From the NCBI RefSeq assembly GCF_036053395.1, contig NZ_CP107942.1, positions 9,580,001 to 9,644,000 of the forward strand: DNA of 64,000 nucleotides. Reading direction: 5' to 3'. The DNA is from Actinoplanes sp. NBC_00393. GTDB taxonomy: Bacteria; Actinomycetota; Actinomycetes; Mycobacteriales; Micromonosporaceae. Under the pieces are notes generated by a model that did no database searches, was not told where the DNA came from, and saw only the letters and a program-made list of their open reading frames with translations. Positions 29,152-37,808 of the stretch are shown piece after piece. Positions within the stretch are counted from its first letter, which is position 1, and every line of letters begins with the position of its first letter. The position numbers and the translations under genes were made by a program.

Positions 29152-31811
29152 TCAGCCCGGGTCGCGCAGGCGCCGCAGCACCGGGTCGGGTTCGCCGCCG
29201 ACGGGTGCGAGCCGTAGCTTGGCGTCGACCGCGTGCATCCCGTCCGGGCCGGCGAGCACCGGGTTGAGGTCGAGTTCGGCGATCTCGGGGTGGTCCTCGG
29301 CGAGCCGGCTCAGCCGCAGCAGCAGATCCTGCAGGGCGGCGGTGTCCACTGGCGGGGTTCCCCGGTAGCCGGTGAGCAGCGGGGCGCAGCGCAGCGAACG
29401 CCACATGCGGCCGGAGTCCAGGTCGGTCATCGGAACCTGTTGCAGGGCCCGGTCGTCGAGTAGGTCGGTCGAGGTTCCGCCGTGGCCGAGCAGCACCAGC
29501 GATCCGAATAGCGGGTCGTGCACCAGCCCGGCGACCAGCTCGACGGGTCCGTTCAGGTGCGGCTGGACCAGCACGCCTTGGCCGGGGCGGCCGGCCGCGG
29601 CGACCGTGTCGAAGGCTTCCCGTACGGCGGCCGGACCCCTCAGTCCGGTGCGGACCCGGCCGGTGTCGCTCTTGTGTACCAGCCGCGGGTCGGCCGACTT
29701 CAGGACGACCGGACCATCGATCTGTCCGGCGGCCACCGCGGCTGCGAACGCGTCACGGACGAGCGTGGCGGGCACGACGTCGATCCCGTACGCGGCGAGA
29801 ATCTCCGCGGTCCGGGCGTAGGTCTGCCAGCCGGGTCCGTGTTCGAGTGCCTTGTCGACAAGGGCTTGTGCGCGTTGCCGGTCGATACCGGTCAGCTCGG
29901 CGCGGCCACCCAGCGGCCGGCGCCGCCAGGAAGCGTACGAGGCGGCGTGCGCGAGCGCGCGAACGGCCGGTTCCGGTAGGTCGTAGACGGGTGCGCCACG
30001 GGCGCCGAGCCGGTTCGGCAGGCCGGTGCCTCCGGTCACCACCGCGGCGACGCTCAGATCCGGGTGTTGGTCAGCGACGCCACCGAGCGCGGCCAGGATT
30101 TCCGCGGGCTGGTTTGCCCGGGTGCAGGCCACGATGAGCAGCAGCATGTCGACGCCGCTGGCGGCGGCCTCGGCTGCGGCGGCGAACTGCTGCGGAGAGG
30201 CGCCAGCGCCCAGGTCGAGCGGATTATCCTGCGCAGTTTCGCCAGTTGTCGGCAGGTGCAGTCCGGCCAGCTCCGCGGAGTCGGCGGCCAGGACGTTCAG
30301 GCCGCCGGCGTTGCTCACCACCGCGAGCCGCTCGCCGGCGGGCAACGGCTGATCGGTAAGCATCCGGGCGGCGTCCAGCAGCTCACCGAGACTCTCCGTG
30401 TGGATCACACCGGCCTGGGCGAACAAGGCGTCGACGGCGGCTGCCGGGGCCGCGGCGGCCGCGGTGTGCGAGGCGCCGGCACGCTGCCCGGCAACCGAAC
30501 GGCCACTCTTGAGGGCCAGCACCGGCTTGCGGCGCGACAAGGCCCTCACGGTACGGGCGAACTTGCGCGGGTTGCCGAACGACTCCAGGTAAAGGGCGAC
30601 CGCCCGGGTCTCCGGGTCGTCGTACCAGTAGGCGATCAGGTCATTGCCGCTCACATCGGCCTTGTCGCCGAGCGACACCAGGGTGGACACCCCAGCGCCA
30701 GTGCGGGCCGCGTGCTCCAGCACGGCGATGGCCACCGCGCCGGACTGAGCAGCAACCGCCAACGCGCCGCGGGCCGGAAGCGCCGGGGCGAAGCCCGCGG
30801 CGAGCCGGATCCGCGGGTCGGTGTTGTACACCCCGAGGCAGTTCGGGCCCACCAGGCGGATGCCGTGGGAGCGGGCCGCCGTACCAGCTCGGCCTGCCGT
30901 TTACGGCCGTCCGGACCCGCCTCGCCGAAGCCGGCGCTGAGCACGACGGCCGCGCGCGCTCCGACGGCGGCACCGTCGGCGAGCACCCCCGCGACCTGCT
31001 CGGCGGGCACGACGATGACCAGCAGCTCCGCCGGGCCCGGCAGGTCACGCAGGCTGCGGTAGCCGGGTACCGAACCGACCGCGTCACCGTGGCCGTTGAC
31101 CGCGTATAGCGGACCGGTGAACCCGTAGTCGAGCAGCGACTGCAAGGTTTCCCGGCCGACACCGCCAATCTGGTGGCCGGCACCCACCACGGCGACCGAC
31201 GACGGGCTGAGCAACGCGCGCAGCGAGGCGCGTTCCGCCGTGCGGTCCCGCTCGTCAACGACCGCTGCGGTGCTCCCGTCATTACTGATCTGCAAGGTCA
31301 CGTCGACCACGCCCCGGTCGAAACGGTGCCGAGCCTGCGAGCTGAGGTCCCGCGCGACGCGCAGCATGCCGACGTTGCCGGGCAGCACCTCGCCGGAGAG
31401 TTCGGTGATGCCGTACCGGCGACAGCGGGCCGCGAGGTGTTCCAGCAGCAGGGTGCCGATGCCGCGGCCGTGGTGCCGGTCGGCGACCAGCAGAGCGAAC
31501 TCGGAACGCGGCCGGTCGCCGAACCGCTCGGCGGAGGCGACGCCAACGAGCTCGTCGCCCTCGTAGGCCAGCACGTTCACGTGGTGCGCTGACTCCGGCC
31601 GGCACAACCGACTCACCTCGGCGCTCAGCGTGGCGGCGCTGGGTTGGGCGAAGAACCGCAGGTGCAGGCTGGCCGCCGACGCCTGCTCGTACAGCGCGGT
31701 AACGGCCGAGCGGTCCGCGGCCGTGACAGACCGGATCGACACGATGCCGCCGTCGGCGGTCAGCGCGTCGACCGGATCCGTGCCGGGAACCACCCGGCCG
31801 GGCACGGTCAT
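29152..31811 (-). pseudogene. GNAT acetyltransferase fused to ADP-forming acyl-CoA synthetase; frameshifted
   Basis: Two adjacent frames together encode one roughly 886-residue protein. From MTVPGRVVPG at 31811 comes a GNAT domain (about 25-170, acetyl-CoA loop HHGRGIGTLLLEHL), then a CoA-binding domain (LLSPSSVAVVGAGHQIGG) up to AGPDGRKRQAELV. At 30871-30883 a one-base loss in a GC-rich run shifts the frame; downstream the protein resumes as RSHGIRLVGPNCLG and continues through the succinyl-CoA-ligase-like region (catalytic-type GASHTAA) and an ATP-grasp domain (DGPVVLKSADPRLVHKSD). The span is one base short of a multiple of three. N-terminal GNAT fusions of this kind act as protein lysine acetyltransferases in actinobacteria. 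Sequencing error and real disruption both remain possible. Confidence 0.85.
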
Positions 31812-32695
31812 CGCCCGCTGTCCCGCTTGCCGTGCGGCCGCACGATCAGGACCGGACAGTCGGCGTGATGCAGCAGTTGCAGACCGGTCGAGCCGAGCAG
31901 GGTGCCGGCGATCACGCCGTGGCCGCGGCTGCCGACCACCACCAGCTGTGCGCCACGGGAGACGCCGACCAACACCGCCGCGGCGCTGTCGTGCGACAGC
32001 AGGATCTCCACCGGTACGTCGGGGAACTTTTCGCGCCACGGCGCCAGCTGCGTGGTCAGGTTGGCCCGCTCGGCCTGGTCCTGCTCCGGGCTATACACCT
32101 GAGCGGGCGGGAGATGCCCCGAGTAGACCAGTACGGACGGCAGGTATGAGCGGATCGCGGTTAACGAGGTGCAGCGGGCCCGCGCCGCGGTGAACGCCGC
32201 TTCCAGGACCCGATCGGCTGAGCCGTTGTCGTCGACGCCCACCGCGACCGGGCCCTTGCCGGCATCCGTGCGTCCGCGGACCACGACGACCGGGCAGTCG
32301 GCATGCATGGCCACCCGCTGACTGACCGAGCCGAGGTGCAGGCCGGCGAAGCCGCCGCGGCCGCGGCTGCCGAGCACCAGCAGGTCCTCACCTTCGGAGG
32401 CGATGATCAGCTGGGCCGCCGGGTCGCCGGTCAAAACATCGGTATCCATCTCGATCGCCGATGCGACCGTCGCCGCCTCCTGCGCCGCGCGCACGGCGAT
32501 GCCTTCACCGAACCTACGGGCCGTCTCGAAGTGCCGGCCATCGACGTCGTACTGCGTGCCCGCCCAATCCCGGTCCAGGACATGGGTGAGCAGCAACGGC
32601 TGCTTGCGCAGTTCCGCCTCCCGTGCGGCCCAACGCACTGCCGCCCGGCTGGGCTCGGTGCCGTCGACTGCGACGACGATCGCTGGCGTACGCAT
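31808..32695 (-). CDS. Universal stress protein, tandem UspA domains, ATP-binding type
   Basis: A 295-residue tandem USP. Domain 1 (PAIVVAVDGTEPSRAAVRWA) has the canonical ATP loop GSRGRGGFAGLHLGSVS, and domain 2 has GSRGHGVIAGTLLGSTG, so both probably bind ATP. It closely resembles the USP at 34396, suggesting a duplication. Its stop overlaps the start of the GNAT/ACS gene by four bases, making it the first gene of an operon with a protein acetyltransferase; USPs are known acetylation targets of such enzymes in mycobacteria. Confidence 0.94.
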   Translation of the reverse strand: MRTPAIVVAVDGTEPSRAAVRWAAREAELRKQPLLLTHVLDRDWAGTQYDVDGRHFETARRFGEGIAVRAAQEAATVASAIEMDTDVLTGDPAAQLIIASEGEDLLVLGSRGRGGFAGLHLGSVSQRVAMHADCPVVVVRGRTDAGKGPVAVGVDDNGSADRVLEAAFTAARARCTSLTAIRSYLPSVLVYSGHLPPAQVYSPEQDQAERANLTTQLAPWREKFPDVPVEILLSHDSAAAVLVGVSRGAQLVVVGSRGHGVIAGTLLGSTGLQLLHHADCPVLIVRPHGKRDSGR

Positions 32696-32770
32696 GATTC
32701 CTCCTTGGCGTTCCCTTCCTTCAGCCTCATCCGTACCGATGCCCGCCGGCAGGGCGGCACGGCCCGCCGC

Positions 32771-32790
32771 GGCGGGCCGGGAGTCCTGTT
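32771..32790 (-). promoter_or_regulatory. Degenerate DosR-like box upstream of the USP operon
   Basis: Read on the minus strand, the core AGGACTCCCGGCCC (32787-32774) matches 10 of 14 DosR core positions and keeps both half-sites. It is about 80-90 bases upstream of the USP start at 32695, a usual distance for DevR sites. Confidence is limited because GC-rich sequence yields such matches by chance. Confidence 0.35.
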
Positions 32791-32956
32791 CCGCCCGGCT
32801 TTGGCGATTTCGAACGCACCTGCCGGGCGTCCCAGCGGGTCGTCTGGCGGTGGCGGGCGGGCCGCAAGGGCTGGTTCCCCGACGCTGTACACCGCCGTCG
32901 GCACTGCTCGTGCCGCGCCGGATGCTTCAGGCAGCCGCGGTGGACGCAGCACGGTC

Positions 32957-33106
32957 GTGACTCTGGCCCGGCTTGCTGTGCTCGACCTGCAGCGCAACCC
33001 GATGCCGGTGTTGCGGGCGATCGGCGACTATTGCCGGGCCAATCACGCGGATGAGGCTGAGCAGTGGCATGCCCGGGGTGTCGATGTGTACGGTGACTTC
33101 TTCTAA
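32957..33106 (+). CDS. Possible 49-residue protein
   Basis: A GTG at 32957 opens a short frame whose translation has a protein-like composition, MTLARLAVLDLQRNPMPVLR followed by AIGDYCRANHADEAEQWHAR and ending GVDVYGDFF. The open frame extends far upstream, but there it runs antisense to the USP gene and is Arg/Pro-rich. No ribosome binding site stands out and I do not recognise a family. It may be the relic of a longer gene. Confidence 0.35.
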   Translation: MTLARLAVLDLQRNPMPVLRAIGDYCRANHADEAEQWHARGVDVYGDFF

Positions 33107-33419
33107 CGGGCGAACGCAGCAGCGCGGCTGGCCGGACGCGGTGCTCGTCGGCCCATGTCGCGTCGGGCGGCTGATCTCGGACTTTTTGCTGGTCCCGTAC
33201 CTGGTCGGACGCGCCGGTGGCGTCGCGCCAAGGTCCGCCTCCTCCGCCGGTCGGAATGCCGGAGCTCTCTCTCATTCCGCGGCGCTGCCTGCCGATAACT
33301 GAGGCGAAAGCTGAACTGGGTGGTGCGCGAGGCCGCCCGCGGCATCGCAAGAACGGGGACGAGGTGCGTACACGCCACTCGCGGCAGCGGCCGGCCGGAC
33401 CTGCCGGTGACGAGGTCAG
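33107..33419. other. Intergenic region, nothing recognised
   Basis: These 313 bases before the diguanylate cyclase show no convincing reading frame, repeat or DosR-type dyad. The sequence may include decayed upstream parts of the cyclase gene, whose product lacks a sensor domain. Confidence 0.4.
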
Positions 33420-34049
33420 GTGAGCAGCCCGCGTCTCGGGGTCGCGGTGCCCGCCACCGCGACTGCGGTCACCCTAACGCTGTCCGGCTGGTTCCTCACG
33501 TCTTTCGTCGCCATCCAGGAACTGCTCGCTGAGCGTGACGTCCTGGCGGCCAGGCTGCACACCATGGCTTTCACGGACGGCCTCACCGGCCTTGCCAACC
33601 GGGCCTTGTTCCTCGAACGCCTCGAGGACGCGCTACGCCGAGGCGACAGTCGAGTGGGTGTGCTCATCGACCTCGACGACATCAAGCCGGTCAACGACAC
33701 CTACGGGCATGCCGCGGGCGACGCGGTCCTGATGCGGACCGCAGAGCGGCTGCGGCTCAGTGCCGGCTCGGCCGGTGTGACCGCCCGTCTCGGCGGCGAC
33801 GAGTTCGCGGTGCTGATCGAGCAGGCACAGCTTGGCGACCTCGCGGCCGTCGCCGACCGGATCGTCGAGGCGCTCGGTGAACCGTGCCGGCTCGAAGGCG
33901 GCACCGAGGTCCGGTCCACGCCAGCGTCGGGGGCGATGGCGGCCGACGACGACCGTGACGCCTCGGCCTTGTTGCACAGGGCCGACGGTGCCATGTACGC
34001 GGCCAAGCGTTCGGGCAAAGGTTCGTTCGAGCTAGCGCACGCCGCCTGA
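33420..34049 (+). CDS. Short membrane-anchored diguanylate cyclase (GGDEF)
   Basis: A 209-residue protein that would make cyclic di-GMP from two GTP. One membrane helix (about 8-30) is followed by a short coiled coil (QELLAERDVLAARLHTMAF) and a full GGDEF domain: DGLTGLANRALFLERL, LIDLDDIKPVNDTYGHAAGD and the intact active site RLGGDEFAVLIE. No RxxD inhibitory site precedes GGDEF. The GTG start leaves no sensor domain, so the gene may be truncated at the 5' side or be naturally minimal. It lies between two USP genes. Confidence 0.85.
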   Translation: MSSPRLGVAVPATATAVTLTLSGWFLTSFVAIQELLAERDVLAARLHTMAFTDGLTGLANRALFLERLEDALRRGDSRVGVLIDLDDIKPVNDTYGHAAGDAVLMRTAERLRLSAGSAGVTARLGGDEFAVLIEQAQLGDLAAVADRIVEALGEPCRLEGGTEVRSTPASGAMAADDDRDASALLHRADGAMYAAKRSGKGSFELAHAA

Positions 34050-34395
34050 CGACTTGTAAGGCGCTGCGTCTGGACGCCGATTCTGGCGCCGCGCAGAACC
34101 TGGTCGCCCCCCGCCGCCGCGTCGTCATGCTCGGCTGGCGGATGGCCGTCAGGCAAACCGCGGTGGTCGCGCCCTACGGCCGCGTCCAAGCGCGCGCTGG
34201 TCGCCGACGACTTCACGGGGGCACAGGAACTCAGCGAGGTGGAAGCCTACCTGTCGACCAAGTTGTGATTATCGATGTGGCGTCAACGTGTCCGAGCGCA
34301 GTCGGGACTTCCGGCCTGGGTTGTGCGGGTCTCCTTCCCTGATCGTCAGCGTGGAAGCGCTCGAAGATCGATAGGTGATAGAGAGGACGTCCGAC
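34050..34395. other. Intergenic region with DosR-like element
   Basis: The 346 bases between the diguanylate cyclase and the USP gene contain no convincing gene. The main feature is the DosR-like dyad at 34301-34320. Confidence 0.5.
34301..34320 (+). promoter_or_regulatory. DosR-like box upstream of USP gene
   Basis: The core GGGACTTCCGGCCT at 34304-34317 matches 10 of 14 DosR core positions and begins with TCGGGACTT exactly as in the narG box. It is 76-95 bases before the USP start at 34396, a favourable location. Confidence 0.5.
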
Positions 34396-35271
34396 ATGAC
34401 GACCGGAACCATCATCGTCGCCACCGATGGCGCGGAATCCAGCCTCGGGGCCGTGGCATGGGCGGCTCGCGAAGCCGAGCGGCGCCATGGGGTGCTACGC
34501 ATCGTGCACGCCTACGAACGGGACTGGGTGAAGGTACGCCCCGGCGGCGGCAGCGACTACGTCGACATCGCGCGTCAGGTCGCCGAGGGCATCGTCGCGA
34601 CCGCCCGCGACCGAGCGCGGCAGGTCGCGCCCGGAATCGCCATCCAGACGAATCTGCTGATCGGGCATGCCGTGCCGTGTCTGCTGGAGGTTTCGCACGG
34701 CGGGGACCTGTTCGTGGTCGGCAGCCGCGGCCGGGGCGGGTTCGCCGGTCTGCTGCTCGGTTCGGTCAGCGCGAGCATGGCCACGAACGCTTCGTGCCCG
34801 GTCGTGGTCGTCCGTGGCCGTACCGAAGGACCGATCGTCGCGGGGGTTGACGAGAACCCGGCAGCGGAGGTGGTTCTCGAGGCCGCCTTCGCGGCGGCGG
34901 CCGAATGGAATGCGCCGCTGTTGGTGATACGCGCATACCCGCCGGCGGTCCCGCTTTGGGTGGCGGCCGCCGGCGTCGCTGACGTCATAGACACGTCCGA
35001 GCAGGAGAACGACGAACGCGCCCGGCTCGACGAGCAGCTCGCTCCGTGGCGGGAGAAGTACTCCGCCGTGCCGGTCAAGGCGATGGTGACGAGGGAGGGT
35101 GCGGCCGCGGCGCTGGTCGCGGCGTCGGGCAAGGCGCGCCTGGTCGTCGTCGGCAGCCGCGGCCACGGCAGGGTGAGCGGAGCCCTGCTCGGCTCGGTCG
35201 GGCTGCAACTGTTGCACCACGCCGAGAGTCCGGTCCTCATCGTGCGGCATGACGACAGGGCAGGTGCCTGA
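34396..35271 (+). CDS. Universal stress protein, tandem UspA domains, ATP-binding type
   Basis: A 291-residue tandem USP with both ATP loops kept: GSRGRGGFAGLLLGSVS in domain 1 and GSRGHGRVSGALLGSVG in domain 2. It begins MTTGTIIVATDGAESSLGAV and ends CPVVVVRGR-type strands followed by SPVLIVRHDD. The ATG at 34396 follows GAGAGGA. It is close in sequence to the USP at 31808-32695, with matching stretches around CPVVVVRGRT and QLLHHA. The DosR-like box at 34301 suggests hypoxic induction. Confidence 0.95.
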   Translation: MTTGTIIVATDGAESSLGAVAWAAREAERRHGVLRIVHAYERDWVKVRPGGGSDYVDIARQVAEGIVATARDRARQVAPGIAIQTNLLIGHAVPCLLEVSHGGDLFVVGSRGRGGFAGLLLGSVSASMATNASCPVVVVRGRTEGPIVAGVDENPAAEVVLEAAFAAAAEWNAPLLVIRAYPPAVPLWVAAAGVADVIDTSEQENDERARLDEQLAPWREKYSAVPVKAMVTREGAAAALVAASGKARLVVVGSRGHGRVSGALLGSVGLQLLHHAESPVLIVRHDDRAGA

Positions 35272-35504
35272 GCCCGGGCGCGTTACCGCAATCTGCCGCA
35301 TCCATGTGCCGGGCTCCAGGCTGTGCCAGCAGGAGACCGAGGACGCAGCCGCCGGACCAGAGACAAGTAATCCGTACGCGCTCCGCTCGACGGGTCGAGA
35401 CAGCCCGGCCACCGGTGCCACCGCTGGTCCGCCGATCGAGGCGGGATCGGCGGAGTACGTCAGTTCCCGTCACGGACTCGATGTCGATGATGCCACCGGT
35501 CAGG

Positions 35505-37163
35505 TCAATGGTGCAGCAGCACAATCATCAGCTGTGCGATGAGGACCTTCAAAACCATTGCGACCGGGAAAACCGTCGAGTACGCCAGGGCCGGCAGCTC
35601 ATTCTTGGCTCGGTCTTCGGCGAAGGTCAGCACAGCCGGGTTGGTGTCGATGCCGGCCATGACACCCATCAGCCAAGAGAGAGGCATGCGCAGTAGCCTG
35701 CCCCCGACGATGCAGGCGACGGTGGTGCCGGCCGCCACCAGCGCACCGGCTGCGATCATCTTCCAGGCGCCACCGTCGGAGAACCCGTGGATGAGCGCGC
35801 CACCGGACTTGAGTCCGACGCCGGCGAAGAACAGCGCGACGCCGACCTGCCGAAGGACCAGGATCGTCGATCGGGGCTGGTGCCAGGTGATCGCGCCGGT
35901 CCGTCCGATCCGGCCCAGGATCAGGCCCGCGATGAGCGGCCCTGCCGCTAGGCCGAGACGCAGTGTCGCGGCACCGGCAAGTGGCACCGTGACCGCGCCC
36001 AGCAGCAGGCCGAACGCGAGACCGAGGGTGAGGCCAGCGAAGTCCACCCGGGTCAGCGACTGGTCGGAGTCGCCTAGCAAGGCCGTCACGGCGGGCATGC
36101 GGTCGTGTGATGTGACCACCCGCACCCGGTCGCCGAGAAGCAATCGGGTGGTGGGAGTCGCGATCAGGTCGTGATCGCCACGCCGCAACCGGGTGATGAG
36201 CGCATTGTATCGGCGGGGCAGGTCCAGGTCAGCGACGGTCCTGCCGACCAGCGCAGGATCGGAGACCGTGATCCGGCGGAAGTCGAGGGTGCTGCGGTCC
36301 AGCGACAGCGCCGGACCGGCTTTCTCTCCGAGGCGTGCGACGAGATCCCTGGTGGCTGCACGGGTACCGACGACCGACAACAGGTCACCGTAATGCAGGG
36401 TGGCGACCGATACGGCCAGCTGGATGCGGTCGCCGCGTCGCAGCCGAACCAGTAGCGCCTCACCGTCGCGGGCCAGTTCGTTGGTGAGCTCATGGATGTC
36501 GATGCCGGCGCCTCGGGTGACGCGCAGGGTTCGTTCGACCAGTTTTCTCGGAGCAGTAGCCAGGTGCGTGTTCTCGGAGGCCTCGCGCGCGAAGTCGACC
36601 CGGACGAACATCATGTAGGTGACGAGGGCACCGATCATGGCGACCACGCCGTACCCATAGGTCAGGCTCATTCCGACTGCCGCGTCGTTGGCCAGGGCCG
36701 CCGCGTGGGCGGGGGCGATGGCTCGCAGCGCCTCCTGGGCACCGCCGAGCGCCGGCACGTTGACCAGCGCGCCGGCGAACACCCCGGCGGCGGTGGCCGA
36801 GTTGAGGTGGAAGGCGGCAGCGGCTGCGACGGCGATCAGTGCCGCGACGGCGAGGGCTCCGGCGACGAAGGCATTGTCGCGCAGACCGCGCCGGCGCAGT
36901 GCGGCGAAGAAGGTGGGTCCGCTGGCCAGACCGATGAGATAGACGAACAAAGCCAACCCGAACTGGTCGGCGAAGTCAGGCAGCCGTAGCCGTTCGTCGA
37001 GGGCGCCGAGGCCGAGGCCAACGAAGAAGACAGCCGCGACGCCCAGTGCGACGCCGTGGACCCGGACGCTGCCGAGCAGGTGCCCGACGCCGAGGACCAC
37101 TGCGCACAGCAGGACGGCATTGGCCGCCAGTAGGTCGATCGGAGGCAAGATCACACCCGACAT
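35505..37163 (-). CDS. AAEx-family transporter (YidE/YbjL duplication) with TrkA-C domains
   Basis: A 552-residue membrane protein of the aspartate:alanine exchanger family. Two blocks of about five helices (residues 10-185 and 370-552) flank a cytoplasmic part with two RCK/TrkA-C domains (about 205-285 and 290-365). The half-repeat motif is visible as GLALFVYLIGLASGPTFF and VGVALFFAGVGLKSGG. Members exchange amino acids or dicarboxylates, and some export succinate. It is divergent from pflB and next to fermentation genes lacking a FocA-type formate channel, so it may export a fermentation end product. The substrate is not shown by the sequence. Confidence 0.88.
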   Translation of the reverse strand: MSGVILPPIDLLAANAVLLCAVVLGVGHLLGSVRVHGVALGVAAVFFVGLGLGALDERLRLPDFADQFGLALFVYLIGLASGPTFFAALRRRGLRDNAFVAGALAVAALIAVAAAAAFHLNSATAAGVFAGALVNVPALGGAQEALRAIAPAHAAALANDAAVGMSLTYGYGVVAMIGALVTYMMFVRVDFAREASENTHLATAPRKLVERTLRVTRGAGIDIHELTNELARDGEALLVRLRRGDRIQLAVSVATLHYGDLLSVVGTRAATRDLVARLGEKAGPALSLDRSTLDFRRITVSDPALVGRTVADLDLPRRYNALITRLRRGDHDLIATPTTRLLLGDRVRVVTSHDRMPAVTALLGDSDQSLTRVDFAGLTLGLAFGLLLGAVTVPLAGAATLRLGLAAGPLIAGLILGRIGRTGAITWHQPRSTILVLRQVGVALFFAGVGLKSGGALIHGFSDGGAWKMIAAGALVAAGTTVACIVGGRLLRMPLSWLMGVMAGIDTNPAVLTFAEDRAKNELPALAYSTVFPVAMVLKVLIAQLMIVLLHH

Positions 37164-37808
37164 CGTCTGCGACCCTGTGCAGGCCGACGCGGCCTACACC
37201 AAAGAGCTCCCCCGTAGGGGTTGCCTGCCGGGATTCCGCACTCATCTGTCTTGAGCGACCGGCATAATGAGTCCCTCGTCGGCGCGGCGGGGATTCGCCG
37301 AACGGATCGCCGGTACGGCGGAGGCCTTCGGATGGTTGGCCGTCTGCTGAGCGGCTATGGTGTGATTCGCCTGTTACGAGTGTGCGGGCCAGTGCTCTGC
37401 CGTTCAGGGCGGTCGCCCGCCGGGTCATAGATACGGGCGGTGGCCGCAATAGCGCGGCGGTCTCTGCCTGGTCGGCGAGAGACAAGAGTGCCGTGTGCCG
37501 GGCCGAGCGCTTGGGCGACGGTTTCCACGCCGCCGATCTCTTCGCGCACGCTGGTGCCGAGTGCGCTGGCGCCGCCGGTGGCCTCGTTGCCGCAGAAGAA
37601 AGCCATCTCGCAACTGGCTAGGCACTCCGGTGCGTCCGCACTACTACCGCGGGCACAAAGGCCCTGTTCGGTGCAGCGTTGGTCGGGGAACCTGAATACC
37701 CAGGAGGTCATCCGTACTACCGGCGTACATCACACCGGGCTCAGATCCTGCTGGATCATACCGAAGAGCAGACGGCGAATCCGTCAGCACACGACCTGGG
37801 GGAACGAC
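37164..37808. other. Divergent promoter region, transporter / pflB
   Basis: The 645 bases between the divergent transporter and pflB genes hold no gene I can support. The pflB frame stays open through part of it, but the translation is Arg/Pro/Ala-rich and has no family match. A weak DosR-like dyad lies at 37648-37667. Confidence 0.5.
37648..37667 (+). promoter_or_regulatory. Weak DosR-like box upstream of pflB
   Basis: The core GGGCACAAAGGCCC at 37651-37664 matches 10 of 14 positions: both outer triplets and the AAAG centre agree, but the ACT half-site is altered. It lies about 145 bases before the pflB ATG. Confidence 0.3.
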
